Below, piece by piece: positions 26,467-35,082 of a stretch of 64,000 nucleotides of DNA. Source of the stretch: Lentibacillus sediminis (GTDB lineage: Bacteria > Bacillota > Bacilli > Bacillales > Amphibacillaceae); the NCBI RefSeq assembly GCF_002763455.1, contig NZ_NIXK01000008.1, positions 1 to 64,000 of the forward strand, written 5' to 3'. The stretch's first letter is position 1. Each line of letters opens with the position of its first letter. Below the pieces are notes generated by a model, which saw only the letters and a list, made by a program, of their open reading frames with translations, did no database searches and was not told where the DNA came from. The position numbers were made by a program, and so were the translations under genes.

Positions 26467-27807
26467 TTGGCACAGAAAATTGTTATTGTAGGCGGGGTCG
26501 GCGGCGGAGCAACCGTTGCCGCGCAAATCCGCAGAAATGATAAACAATCAGAAATCATCATGTTTGAAAAAGGTGAGTATATCTCGTTTGCCAATTGCGG
26601 CATGCCTTATTATATTGGCGGGACGATCGAGGAGCGCGACAATCTGCTGTATCCTCCAGAGAAATTTAGCAGCAAATATGATGTCGAAGTGAGGAGAAAT
26701 TCCCAAGTACTCTCCATTGACCGCCACCAAAAGCAAATTCAATACCGAACCGACTCTGCTGTCATGGACGAGAGCTATGATAAGCTGATTCTTTCTCCCG
26801 GTGCTACCCCGGTCGTGCCTGATATGACTGGCAAGAACGAAGCATGTGTTTTCACCTTGAGAGCGATCAATCATATGGATCAGATTGAGCAGTTTATCCG
26901 GGAAAATCAGCCAAAAACCGCCGCGGTGATCGGTGCGGGATTTATCGGGATGGAGATGGCGGCCAACCTGCAACTCCGCGGATTGGATTGCACCATCGTC
27001 GACCGCTCGGACCAAGTAATGAAAGCAGTGGACAAGGACATGGCTGCGGAGATTCAGGAACATCTTCAGGACAAAGGTGTGAAAGTGATCCTGAACGACA
27101 AGTTAACCGGCTACAGTGAAGGCGGAAAAACGATCCACCTGGGAAGCGGCAATACATTGCAGGCGGATATGACCATTATGTCCGTCGGCGTCCGCCCAAA
27201 CACCTGGCTTGCGGAAGAGGCAGGCCTTGACCTCGGCAGCACCGGCGGGATTGCTGTGAATGATTTTATGCAGACGAGTGACCCGGATATTTACGCAATC
27301 GGCGATGCAGCGGAAACGAAAGACTTTCTGACAAAAAAGCCGCGACATATTCCGCTTGCCTGGCCCGCACACCGTCAGGCCTATTTCACGGCGAGTCACT
27401 TGATGGGCCGTGATGTGCCGAACCCTGGGCAGATCGGCACCGCTATACTCAAACTGTTTGATCTTACCATTGGATCGACAGGGCATAACAGCTATACGCT
27501 GAATGAGATGGGATACGCATTTAAAGAAGCTGTGCTGGAAACCCGCTCCCATGCGCCCTACTATCCCGGCGCAGAGAAGCTGTGGCTGAAAATATTATTC
27601 GATCCGAAAAAAGGCATTATTTATGGCGCGCAAACCGTCGGGTATGAGGGTGCAGATAAACGGCTCGCCGTTCTTGCCACTGCGATGAAAGGCGGTCTTA
27701 GTGTTACCGATTTGCCAGATTTGGAGCTGGCCTATGCTCCGCCTTATTCCAGTTCTAAAGATCCGGTGAATGCGATCGGTTATAAGGCGAGTGAGATGCT
27801 GGAATAG
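26467..27807 (+). CDS. cdr: CoA-disulfide reductase (FAD/NAD(P)-dependent)
   Basis: Flavoprotein of 446 residues that reduces CoA disulfide with NAD(P)H, keeping CoA as the main low-molecular-weight thiol. The N-terminal dinucleotide fold (IVIVGGVGGGATVAAQIRR) is followed by the single active-site cysteine in SFANCGMPYYIGG (about residue 43), the CoADR signature. A second nucleotide motif is VIGAGFIGMEMAANL. The start is TTG nine bases after GGAGGAG. It is probably co-transcribed with the transporter (17-bp gap). A bidirectional terminator lies about 165 bp further on. A polysulfide reductase role is the main alternative. Confidence 0.9.
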   Translation: MAQKIVIVGGVGGGATVAAQIRRNDKQSEIIMFEKGEYISFANCGMPYYIGGTIEERDNLLYPPEKFSSKYDVEVRRNSQVLSIDRHQKQIQYRTDSAVMDESYDKLILSPGATPVVPDMTGKNEACVFTLRAINHMDQIEQFIRENQPKTAAVIGAGFIGMEMAANLQLRGLDCTIVDRSDQVMKAVDKDMAAEIQEHLQDKGVKVILNDKLTGYSEGGKTIHLGSGNTLQADMTIMSVGVRPNTWLAEEAGLDLGSTGGIAVNDFMQTSDPDIYAIGDAAETKDFLTKKPRHIPLAWPAHRQAYFTASHLMGRDVPNPGQIGTAILKLFDLTIGSTGHNSYTLNEMGYAFKEAVLETRSHAPYYPGAEKLWLKILFDPKKGIIYGAQTVGYEGADKRLAVLATAMKGGLSVTDLPDLELAYAPPYSSSKDPVNAIGYKASEMLE

Positions 27808-27824
27808 TGGGCTGCTGGTTCTCG

Positions 27825-27935
27825 GCTTGAAGTTCTGCCTCTGGAGTTGAAGTTCTCTCTCCGGTTGAAGTTTCCTCTCTCCGGTTGAAGTTTCCGCTCT
27901 CGACCGGAAGCCCTCGCCTCGGGTTGAACTCCAAC
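27825..27935. repeat. degenerate 20-bp tandem repeats
   Basis: Five or six imperfect units of the type GGTTGAAGTTTCCTCTCTCC, the same family as the exact array at 1-110. Both arrays sit next to a gene-end terminator. Confidence 0.82.
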
Positions 27936-27972
27936 GACTTAACCTCCCGCCCGCTCTCCCGCCAAAACCAAA

Positions 27973-28005
27973 AAACTCCCATCTGCCCCTGGCAGGTGGG
28001 AGTTT
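27973..28005. terminator. bidirectional terminator
   Basis: A 15-bp stem (AAACTCCCATCTGCC / GGCAGGTGGGAGTTT, one G-U pair, three-base loop). It is followed by TATTATT on the plus strand and TTTTT on the minus strand, so it serves cdr and the convergent hypothetical gene. Confidence 0.9.
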
Positions 28006-28019
28006 ATTATTCCAGCTCT

Positions 28020-28691
28020 TTACAAATCTTCTTCAAACCGATAAACGAGTTCGAAATTGTTCTCATCCAGCAACTCGGCAACATGTACGCGCACCCCGTG
28101 TCCAAAGACAACTTCATCTTCGGTCATGGCCACGATCATGGCTTTTGTTCCCTGTCTGACATCAATATAGATATCGCCAACCACTGGTTTCAGTGAGTCA
28201 TCTTTTTCTGACAGGTACGAAATGGATTCGTCTTCGATTTGCTGTGCTTCCGGAACCAGGTTTTTGTCAAAATAGGCAATTTCCTGGCTGGCTTCCGTTT
28301 TGCCCGGCACCATCACGACATATTCATGATGTTTAACCCCGTTATCCCGGGTAGTGGTTACATTTCCGTCCTCGACGCTCTCTACTTTCTCGATTTCGTT
28401 TAATGAATAGTGATCGAGAAAATCCGGGGCGGGTTTTACGATTAAGATGTAATCTCCCTCTTCAGGCTTTCTGTCTTTGTCAATCGTATACCGCTTGCCG
28501 TAAAAAATGAACGTGTCATTATGTTTTGGGCGGTACAGCGTGATTTCACTGGCTTTGGTCAAAACCTGCTGCATGTCTTTCAACCGATACAGGTGGATCG
28601 ACTTTTTGAAAACCGGTTTGACAGAATACACCTTGTGCAATTCATTCTTGAAAAAAACAAATTGCCCCTTCCTCACTTGATACAATTTCAT
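28020..28691 (-). CDS. conserved hypothetical protein, beta-rich
   Basis: A 223-residue soluble protein I do not recognise. It reads as repeated short beta-strand segments: MKLYQVRKGQFVFFKNELHKVYSV, then KRYTIDKDRKPEEGDYILIV, then GTKAMIVAMTEDEVVFGHG. This suggests two or three SH3-like or KOW-like barrels. No signal peptide or membrane helix is seen. The ATG follows GGAGGTTG. It is transcribed alone and ends at the strong terminator shared with cdr. Codon use resembles its neighbours. Confidence 0.75.
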   Translation of the reverse strand: MKLYQVRKGQFVFFKNELHKVYSVKPVFKKSIHLYRLKDMQQVLTKASEITLYRPKHNDTFIFYGKRYTIDKDRKPEEGDYILIVKPAPDFLDHYSLNEIEKVESVEDGNVTTTRDNGVKHHEYVVMVPGKTEASQEIAYFDKNLVPEAQQIEDESISYLSEKDDSLKPVVGDIYIDVRQGTKAMIVAMTEDEVVFGHGVRVHVAELLDENNFELVYRFEEDL

Positions 28692-28800
28692 GAGAGCAAC
28701 CTCCTTATTTCCTTGTGCTTTAATTATAACGATATTTTACAAAAAGGGAAGCATTTACCTAAATTCCCTTGCTTTCTTCCCATTAAACCAGATTGTTGAA

Positions 28801-29853
28801 CTATCGTACATTGGCATCCATATGTACGAAAGGCAGCTCGGTATCTACCCAGCCGAGCAGGCGTTTAACGGAAGTGTTCTTCCCTTCAAGCCATTCGTTA
28901 AAATCAAAAATGACTGGATCGCGGTCACCTCCAAGGACAAACCATGCCTTTCCCTGCTTCGGAAAGTAAGCGGATGTATGAATTGTTCCGGCCCACTGCT
29001 TATACTTATCGGAAAATACGCCGCGTCCTGTGTCGTTCAGCATGCGAAATGCCTGATAGCCGTCCATCTCCGGATGACGATTTGCTTCAAGGGCCTGCAT
29101 CCGTTTATAAGAATCCTCCAAATGATGGCGATTTTCATCAGCGAGAATTTCAAAATGATTGGTGCAGACATTGGACTGGCGCACCTCGGCTCCCCTTGGT
29201 GTGGCCTCCACAATGAACGTCTCGCCCTCTTTATCAAGCACTGTATAGCTGAAGGAATGGCGGTGAGGGATTTCTCTAAGCAGGTCAACTGCCTCCTGCA
29301 CATCCGCACAAGTCTCCAAAACAATCCGGCCAATCATATTACAGATGAATCCGTCACCGGGTTTCTTGCGGTGAATAAAGTTATAGCCCATCGCAAGCCC
29401 CTTCTCATTCATACCGTCCATCCGTCCGGTAATCCGCTGCGACGGCCCGATTACTGCATAGCCGCCATCATCAGGCTGATAAATCGTATAACGCCCTTCA
29501 TAGGTCTTCGGATGGTAATCATAATTGCGGATCAGATAATCGCTGCCGGTAAAAATCGAGCATCCACTCTTTTTGTATTCCAGCCGGTAGCCGCCAAATT
29601 CCTGCAGTACCTCCTCCATCGTCCAGTTGAGGGCCTCCTGGAAACCTTTGAGCTCCTCCCAGATCCTTGGTGCAAACATCCCGAAGACCTCTTTTGCTTC
29701 TTTTACATTGAGGTCAAAGCGCGGACGCCTGATTTTCCACTGTTTCTGCCGGTTCTCCAGGGTAAAGGAATCCTGCAGCAGCTCCCCCTGCATTTTGCCA
29801 AATTCATAATGACTGCCGCGAAATTGAATGATATCACTATATATTTGCTTCAT
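28801..29853 (-). CDS. C45 family autoproteolytic acyltransferase/hydrolase-like protein
   Basis: Ntn-hydrolase-type protein of 350 residues resembling isopenicillin-N acyltransferase and the linear-amide C-N hydrolases. The candidate nucleophile is the Cys in KKSGCSIF (about residue 98), which family members expose by self-cleavage after Gly. Downstream motifs are LIRNYDYHP, GRMDGMNEKGLAMGYNFI and CTNHF. No signal peptide is seen, so it should be cytoplasmic. The physiological substrate is unknown in Bacillus; N-acyl amino acids or peptides are possible. It is monocistronic. Confidence 0.83.
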   Translation of the reverse strand: MKQIYSDIIQFRGSHYEFGKMQGELLQDSFTLENRQKQWKIRRPRFDLNVKEAKEVFGMFAPRIWEELKGFQEALNWTMEEVLQEFGGYRLEYKKSGCSIFTGSDYLIRNYDYHPKTYEGRYTIYQPDDGGYAVIGPSQRITGRMDGMNEKGLAMGYNFIHRKKPGDGFICNMIGRIVLETCADVQEAVDLLREIPHRHSFSYTVLDKEGETFIVEATPRGAEVRQSNVCTNHFEILADENRHHLEDSYKRMQALEANRHPEMDGYQAFRMLNDTGRGVFSDKYKQWAGTIHTSAYFPKQGKAWFVLGGDRDPVIFDFNEWLEGKNTSVKRLLGWVDTELPFVHMDANVR

Positions 29854-29923
29854 GCCCTCATCCCCAATATCTATTGTCTACATACAGTCTAAAGGATATA
29901 ACCATTTTTGGGAATAATCGCGC

Positions 29924-30493
29924 TCAGATTCTTCGCTTCGTCCTTTTTATTCGCAGGAAAAGCCTCGTCGCCCACAGGGCCACAAACACGACTGCCACAT
30001 CAATCAGAAATAGATAGGTCAGATTCATGCCTTTATGCATTCTCAACAGATCCAACAAATCTGACAATCCGCCAAGGACGTATGCAAATATAGCAGATAC
30101 AATAACAGCGTACAAATAAAAGTTTTTTCCTTTATTCGTGCAATGCTGATAAAGCAGCATGAACGTTACGGGAAAGAGCACCGCTGTCACGGTGATCCCG
30201 ATAGGAAACAGGTGACTGATACCATGTGGGTGGGTCAAGAAATTTTGCGCAGACAAAATCGTATCTGTATTTAGCCACAGCATATGAGCAGAGTAGCCAA
30301 AAAAAGAGATTTCAAAAATCCGCTCCCGGTCAATGACAAAGAATAATAACACCAAAGGCAGCACAACGCTTGCAAGGTTGAACCAAAAATACCAGGTTTC
30401 CGGTCCTGCAAAGTTGCTCCAATACTCGGAATAAAGACTTGCGAGCCTATCTTTCGTCTCGTAAATTTCATTATACAACTGGGTTCGGTTCAT
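29924..30493 (-). CDS. CBO0543-like integral membrane protein
   Basis: A protein of about 189 residues with five or six hydrophobic helices after an amphipathic N-terminus (QLYNEIYETKDRLASLYSEYW). It ends in a basic tail (RIKRTKRRI). The pattern resembles the small CBO0543 membrane family of Firmicutes. The frame opens at 30505, but AGGTGG overlaps that start and points to the ATG at 30493. The function is unknown. Confidence 0.72.
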   Translation of the reverse strand: MNRTQLYNEIYETKDRLASLYSEYWSNFAGPETWYFWFNLASVVLPLVLLFFVIDRERIFEISFFGYSAHMLWLNTDTILSAQNFLTHPHGISHLFPIGITVTAVLFPVTFMLLYQHCTNKGKNFYLYAVIVSAIFAYVLGGLSDLLDLLRMHKGMNLTYLFLIDVAVVFVALWATRLFLRIKRTKRRI

Positions 30494-30616
30494 TGGATTA
30501 ACCACCTAGATAAAGATCTCGGATATATTTTGATCTTCTGCTGAATTATTATTCAGGGATTACATTCCTTTTTGGAAACTTAGTGAAATGGAGGAATTAC
30601 CATCACCAAAGAAAAA

Positions 30617-30637
30617 AACCGCCTGCTTCAGGCGGTT
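30617..30637 (-). terminator. terminator of yfmR
   Basis: A 9-bp perfect stem AACCGCCTG / CAGGCGGTT with a three-base loop, followed on the minus strand by TTTTT. Confidence 0.93.
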
Positions 30638-30640
30638 GCT

Positions 30641-32530
30641 TCATGATTTTTCATTTTCCAACTCTTCAACAATGAGGGAAAGTTCTTCCCATCTTTCCAT
30701 CTTGGATTCCAGCTCTTCTTCTAATCTTTCCTGTTCGGTAAATAGCTTCTGTACCTGCTCGGAATTACTGCCTGCCTCTACGATCCCACTCTTCATCTCT
30801 TCAATCTTTTCCTCAAGTGACATGATCTCATCTTCAATGCTATCCCACTCTTTTTGCTCCATATAGGAAAGCTTCTTTTTCTGTTTTTTCGGCTGGCTCG
30901 CCGGTTTTTTTGGCTTTGGCTTGGAAACTTCCGCACCCGGCGTCCCGTTTTTTTCCAGATACTCGCTGTAGTTTCCGGTGAATTGCTCTGTCTTCCCCTC
31001 GCCGGTAAAAACAAGCAGCTGGCGGGCAACACGGTCCAGGAAATACCGGTCATGGGAGACGCTAATCACCACTCCCGGGAACTGATCGAGATATTCCTCC
31101 AGCACACTCAGGGTCTGGGTGTCGAGGTCATTGGTCGGCTCATCTAGAAAGAGCACATTTGGTTCGCGCATCAAAACTTTCAGCAAGTATAGCCTGCGCT
31201 TCTCTCCGCCAGACAGTTTGCTGATATAGTTCCATTGCTCCGACCGGGAAAATAAAAACCGTTCCAGCATCTGTTCTGCTGTAATGACCGACCCGTCCTT
31301 GGCATGAATCACTTCAGCCACTTCTTTAATGTAATCGATCATCCGCATGCTGCCGTCCAGTTCCTCTTCGCCCTGGGTATAGTAGCCAATTTTTACCGTT
31401 TGGCCGACCTCTATCTCTCCCTTATCAGGTTTCGTCCTTCCTGCCATAATGTTTAAGAGTGTTGATTTCCCGGCGCCATTCGGTCCAATAATGCCGATCC
31501 GGTCACCAGGGTTAATCAGCTTGCTGAACGCATCCAGCAGTTTATGCCCGCCATAGGATTTTTCTACATCTTTCAGCTCCATCACTTTTTTCCCGAGCCG
31601 GGTGGAGCCTGTTTGAAAGGCGACGCTTTCCTTTTTGGTATCGAATTGTTTCTGCTTCATTTCCTCCACACGTTCCGATCTTGCCTTCTGTTTCGTGCCC
31701 CTCGCTTTTACACCACGCCTCAGCCAGGCAAGTTCTCGCCGTAAAGTATTCTGATGCTTCCATTCTTCGCTTCGTTCCTGTTCTTCGCGTTCTGCTTTTT
31801 TCTCTAAAAACACTTCATAATTTCCTTCATAGATATATAAATTTCCTTTATCCAATTCAAAAACCCGATTCGTTACCCGGTTGAGAAAATAGCGATCATG
31901 CGTTACGAGCAGCAGTGAACCCTTATAGGAATGGAGGTATTTTTCCAGCCATTCGACTGTCTGGTTATCAAGGTGGTTGGTCGGCTCATCTAAAATCAAG
32001 AGATCTGCTGGCTGGATGAGTGCTTTTGCGATAGCCACCCGTTTCCGCTGACCGCCTGACAGTTCAGCAGGCAGCTTATCAAAATCCGTGATCCCAAGTC
32101 TTGTCAGGATGGTTTTGGCAGCAGCATTGGTCTCCCACGCCGCGTGTCGGTCCATCTTTTGCTGAGCTTTAAGCAGCTGCTCCTGGACTGCCTCATTGGC
32201 AGGGTCTTTCTCAAGAAGATCAAGAGTCTGCTCATATTCCCGCATAACACGCATGATATCAGCTTCTCCGTAATAAATTTGCTCGATGACGGTTAAATCG
32301 GACGTGAGCTGCGGATCCTGCGCCAGGTATTCAACCCGGTAGTCCTTCGCATGCTTGATTTCGCCCTTTTCCGGAGTATCAAGTCCGGCAATGACCTTCA
32401 GCAGGCTGGATTTACCTGTGCCGTTTACCCCGATCAGCCCGATCCGTTCCTGCTTTGTTATTGTAAAGCTGATATCTTGAAACAATACTTTATCCCCGTA
32501 AGACTTATGTAGATGTTCGGTAGTTAGCAT
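30641..32530 (-). CDS. yfmR: ABC-F ATPase YfmR (Uup-like)
   Basis: ABC-F protein of 629 residues with two ATPase domains and no membrane segment. Walker A motifs are GVNGTGKSS (about 35) and GPNGAGKST (about 350). ABC signatures are LSGGQRKRVAI and LSGGEKRRLYL, and both Walker B motifs read LDEPTN. A charged linker (residues about 240-300) and a C-terminal coiled coil (EQKEWDSIEDEIMSLEEKIEE region) mark the Uup/YfmR group. YfmR rescues ribosomes stalled on proline-rich or similar stretches together with EF-P in B. subtilis. GTGAGGAAG precedes the ATG. A short membrane-protein frame lies directly upstream. Confidence 0.93.
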   Translation of the reverse strand: MLTTEHLHKSYGDKVLFQDISFTITKQERIGLIGVNGTGKSSLLKVIAGLDTPEKGEIKHAKDYRVEYLAQDPQLTSDLTVIEQIYYGEADIMRVMREYEQTLDLLEKDPANEAVQEQLLKAQQKMDRHAAWETNAAAKTILTRLGITDFDKLPAELSGGQRKRVAIAKALIQPADLLILDEPTNHLDNQTVEWLEKYLHSYKGSLLLVTHDRYFLNRVTNRVFELDKGNLYIYEGNYEVFLEKKAEREEQERSEEWKHQNTLRRELAWLRRGVKARGTKQKARSERVEEMKQKQFDTKKESVAFQTGSTRLGKKVMELKDVEKSYGGHKLLDAFSKLINPGDRIGIIGPNGAGKSTLLNIMAGRTKPDKGEIEVGQTVKIGYYTQGEEELDGSMRMIDYIKEVAEVIHAKDGSVITAEQMLERFLFSRSEQWNYISKLSGGEKRRLYLLKVLMREPNVLFLDEPTNDLDTQTLSVLEEYLDQFPGVVISVSHDRYFLDRVARQLLVFTGEGKTEQFTGNYSEYLEKNGTPGAEVSKPKPKKPASQPKKQKKKLSYMEQKEWDSIEDEIMSLEEKIEEMKSGIVEAGSNSEQVQKLFTEQERLEEELESKMERWEELSLIVEELENEKS

Positions 32531-32542
32531 GATGGATCTTCC

Positions 32543-32719
32543 TCACTTTTCCGTTCTATTTCTCAGCCATGCCATTATGATAATAACCAGCAAAAACAGC
32601 AGCCAGGAGGTAACGAGGTAAAAAATCACTCTGCTTCCCTCATTCATATCGGAATAAAAGAAAGCCATCCCCAGCCAGACGACTGCAATGATTGCCAGCT
32701 GTGTCAAAAGTAGTTTGAT
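32543..32719 (-). CDS. small two-helix membrane protein upstream of yfmR
   Basis: A frame of 58 codons encodes two hydrophobic helices (TQLAIIAVVWLGMAFFYSD and VIFYLVTSWLLFLLVIIIM) with a basic end (WLRNRTEK). A strong site, GGAGGAGAG, lies eight bases before an ATC codon at 32719, and no ATG or GTG is available. The first usual start is a TTG at 32707, about 20 bases from the site. Either ATC is used, or an ATG was mutated, or TTG serves. The stop is 12 bp from yfmR, suggesting co-transcription. Unknown function. Confidence 0.55.
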   Translation of the reverse strand: MKLLLTQLAIIAVVWLGMAFFYSDMNEGSRVIFYLVTSWLLFLLVIIIMAWLRNRTEK

Positions 32720-32794
32720 TGTTCTCTCCTCCGATGCATGGACTTCTATCCTTTATGTTATCTTATCAGAGGCTGTTTTGCTAGAAAAAGAAAA

Positions 32795-32820
32795 GGAAAC
32801 CAGCCAGCCCGCCGGTTTCC
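32795..32820 (-). terminator. terminator of the thioredoxin-like gene
   Basis: Stem GGAAACC (32795-32801) with GGTTTCC (32814-32820), followed on the minus strand by TTTTCTTTTTC. Confidence 0.82.
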
Positions 32821-32822
32821 TG

Positions 32823-33404
32823 TTATTCCATTTTCTCCAGTTCTTCCACCATCATCTCATAGGTCATGGCACCATAGGACCTGTACTGAATCCGCCCGCT
32901 TTCATCAATCATAAAAGACGCCGGGATGGGTTTGATCCGATAAAGCGTACTCACTTCCGCTTCTTTATCCATTAAGATGGGAAAGGTCAGATCATATGCA
33001 CTGACAAAATCGGCCGCGTTCTTTGGATTGGTCTCCGTGTCCGTCAGATTCACCGCCAATACCGTCACATCATGCTCTTCGTAAAACTGCTGCATAGCGG
33101 GCATTTCTGCTCGGCACGGCGGGCACCATGTTGCCCAGAAATTGAGCATCACCCGCTCCCCCCGGTAGTCAGAGAGTTTGACGGTCTCCCCCTCCAATGT
33201 GGTTATTTCAAAATCGGGAGCAACATCGCCAACTTGTACGCCTACTTCTTCAGAATTAGCAACAGCCATGGTTTCCTGAGCAGCCGGGGGACGCTCTGCA
33301 TTATTTTCATAGGAGGCGATGCCACCCGGCGGCGGGGAGTAATCATAGACTACCCATGCCAGCATTCCAACCAGCGCAAAATACAAGATTATTTTTTTCA
33401 ACAT
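32823..33404 (-). CDS. membrane-anchored TlpA/ResA-like thiol-disulfide oxidoreductase
   Basis: A 193-residue protein with an N-terminal membrane anchor (IILYFALVGMLAWVVYDY) and an extracytoplasmic thioredoxin-fold domain of the AhpC-TSA/redoxin type. The active site is WCPPC in FWATWCPPCRAEM (about residue 95). The cis-proline side reads KPIPASFMID. Bacillus relatives ResA and StoA reduce apocytochrome c or spore proteins; YneN is another paralogue. No ccd or res genes are nearby, so the partner is unknown. It stands alone. Confidence 0.88.
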   Translation of the reverse strand: MLKKIILYFALVGMLAWVVYDYSPPPGGIASYENNAERPPAAQETMAVANSEEVGVQVGDVAPDFEITTLEGETVKLSDYRGERVMLNFWATWCPPCRAEMPAMQQFYEEHDVTVLAVNLTDTETNPKNAADFVSAYDLTFPILMDKEAEVSTLYRIKPIPASFMIDESGRIQYRSYGAMTYEMMVEELEKME

Positions 33405-33539
33405 GATATCCTCCGTAAAACTAGTGTCATTCGTAGTATTGTATTCCTTTGTCCCATCGTCTATTCATAGAGATGAAGGGATTCCGTTTACCCACAAAAC
33501 TGCTATAATAGCGATAACAAGATGGGAGGAGCGGTTCAA

Positions 33540-34526
33540 ATGTCTCTTTTAAAAGGGAAATCCAATTGCATTACAGATGTAGATAGAGTAAAGGTCGGGC
33601 ATGTCACACTTTATGAAAAAATCGACACGGAGACGACCGTTTGCACAGGGGTGACAGCCATTTTGCCCCATGAAGGTAATTTATTTCAATCGAAAACACG
33701 TACAGCGAGTGCGGTGCTGAATGGCTATGGCAAAACGACCGGCCTTGTGCAGGTGGATGAGCTGGGGCTGTTGGAGTCGCCGATCATGCTGACCAATACG
33801 TTCAGTGTCGGGGCAGTCTGGCAGGGCACGTTACAGTACATGACCGATCAGAATGAAGATATTGGGGATACTGCAAGCACCATCAATCTTGTCGTTGGCG
33901 AATGCAATGACAGCTATTTAAACAGCATCCGGCACCAGGCCGTTAAGCCGATACATGCTATCGAGGCGATTAAAAATGCAAAGGCGGACCCTGTGGAAGA
34001 AGGTGCTGTTGGAGCCGGAAAAGGAATGGTCTGTTTTGAATATAAAGGGGGCATTGGCACATCGTCACGCCAGGTCTCAGACAAGAAGAACAATTTTACC
34101 GTCGGCTGCCTGGTGCTGAGCAATTTCGGAAAACGGGAGGATGCGCTGTTCTCAGATTGGGCTGAGAATCGTTTGGAAACGCCGGATGGCTCGATCATGA
34201 TGGTGATTGCCACCGACGCTCCACTATATGACAGGCAGCTAAAACGGCTGGCTAAACGCTGCGGAGCAGGTCTCGGGAGGGTTGGCAGTCACATGGATAA
34301 CGGCAGCGGTGATATTGCGATTGCTTTTTCCACTGCCAATCGTGTTTCACATAATACGGATTCTGCGATGGAAGGCATCACAACTATTCGGGATGATAAT
34401 CCGCTGATGAGCCAATTATTCCGGGCGGTTGTGGAGACGACAGAAGAAGCGATCCTCAACTCGCTGAGGAAAGCGGAGACAACGGAAGGACGCAAAGGGC
34501 GTGTGGTGGAGAAAGCGCCTTTGTGA
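33540..34526 (+). CDS. P1 family peptidase (DmpA-like aminopeptidase)
   Basis: Ntn-type serine aminopeptidase of the DmpA/BapA family, about 328 residues. These enzymes self-cleave before a catalytic serine. The site is visible as HMDNGSGDIAIAF (about residue 255), where the Ser after Gly would become the N-terminal nucleophile. The N-terminal region NCITDVDRVKVGHVTLYE and GKTTGLVQVDELG are family hallmarks. The frame opens at 33522, but GGGAGGAG selects the ATG at 33540. Members cleave D-amino-acid or beta-peptides; the natural substrate is unknown. It converges with the next gene. Confidence 0.88.
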   Translation: MSLLKGKSNCITDVDRVKVGHVTLYEKIDTETTVCTGVTAILPHEGNLFQSKTRTASAVLNGYGKTTGLVQVDELGLLESPIMLTNTFSVGAVWQGTLQYMTDQNEDIGDTASTINLVVGECNDSYLNSIRHQAVKPIHAIEAIKNAKADPVEEGAVGAGKGMVCFEYKGGIGTSSRQVSDKKNNFTVGCLVLSNFGKREDALFSDWAENRLETPDGSIMMVIATDAPLYDRQLKRLAKRCGAGLGRVGSHMDNGSGDIAIAFSTANRVSHNTDSAMEGITTIRDDNPLMSQLFRAVVETTEEAILNSLRKAETTEGRKGRVVEKAPL

Positions 34527-34544
34527 GGACTGCCGCTGCTGGCG

Positions 34545-35060
34545 TCAGTCCTTCAAAGTTTTCATAGCTTTTTTCATCGCATCAAGCGAATACGTTTCCG
34601 GGAGTGACAGAAAGGGAACCTCATTGGTCTTCCGATTTAAAGCCTTCAAGTCGATGTCCGCCGGTTCCAGACCATCAAACTCCCACCCAAGTTTCGTAAT
34701 TTTAATGCTATCATTCATTTGTCCGATGATCGGCCGCAAGCTGGTGGGAGCATAATCGACTGAGTCGCATTGCTGCATGTAAATGTCTACATCCCTTTCG
34801 TCAAATTCGTCTGCCAGCAAGTTTTCGCGAATACCCTCCGTAATCAGCGCATCAAAGTTCATAAAATCTTTTTTCACCAAACTGCCTAAAAAGAAATTGT
34901 ATCTTGACTGATTATTCATGACGATTACATAATTCTTTCGCTTATACAAAAACAAATGCGCATGCCAGGAGAACAGCGGAGATATTTCATCCAGCCCATC
35001 TGCCTGTGTCTCTACCTTCAGTTTGTCTTTTAGTTTTTTCGTCACTTGGATTGCTAACAT
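34545..35060 (-). CDS. conserved hypothetical protein, DUF6933-like
   Basis: A soluble protein of 171 residues. It begins MLAIQVTKKLKDKLKVE and contains FSWHAHLFLYKRKNYVIVMNNQSRY. This resembles the DUF6933 family, whose members share a W-h-h-x-N-r-k-n-h-h-h-h-N pattern. The function is unknown. AAGGAGGACG precedes the ATG. It follows the VC0807-like gene after 22 bp, so it is the third gene of the MerR transcript. Confidence 0.65.
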   Translation of the reverse strand: MLAIQVTKKLKDKLKVETQADGLDEISPLFSWHAHLFLYKRKNYVIVMNNQSRYNFFLGSLVKKDFMNFDALITEGIRENLLADEFDERDVDIYMQQCDSVDYAPTSLRPIIGQMNDSIKITKLGWEFDGLEPADIDLKALNRKTNEVPFLSLPETYSLDAMKKAMKTLKD

Positions 35061-35082
35061 GGAAACGTCCTCCTTTTAAAAA

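Noticed and set aside
28690-29892. 400-codon plus-strand frame
   Set aside because: It lies opposite the C45 hydrolase gene, lacks a ribosome site and family motifs, and continues past the real gene into a promoter region.
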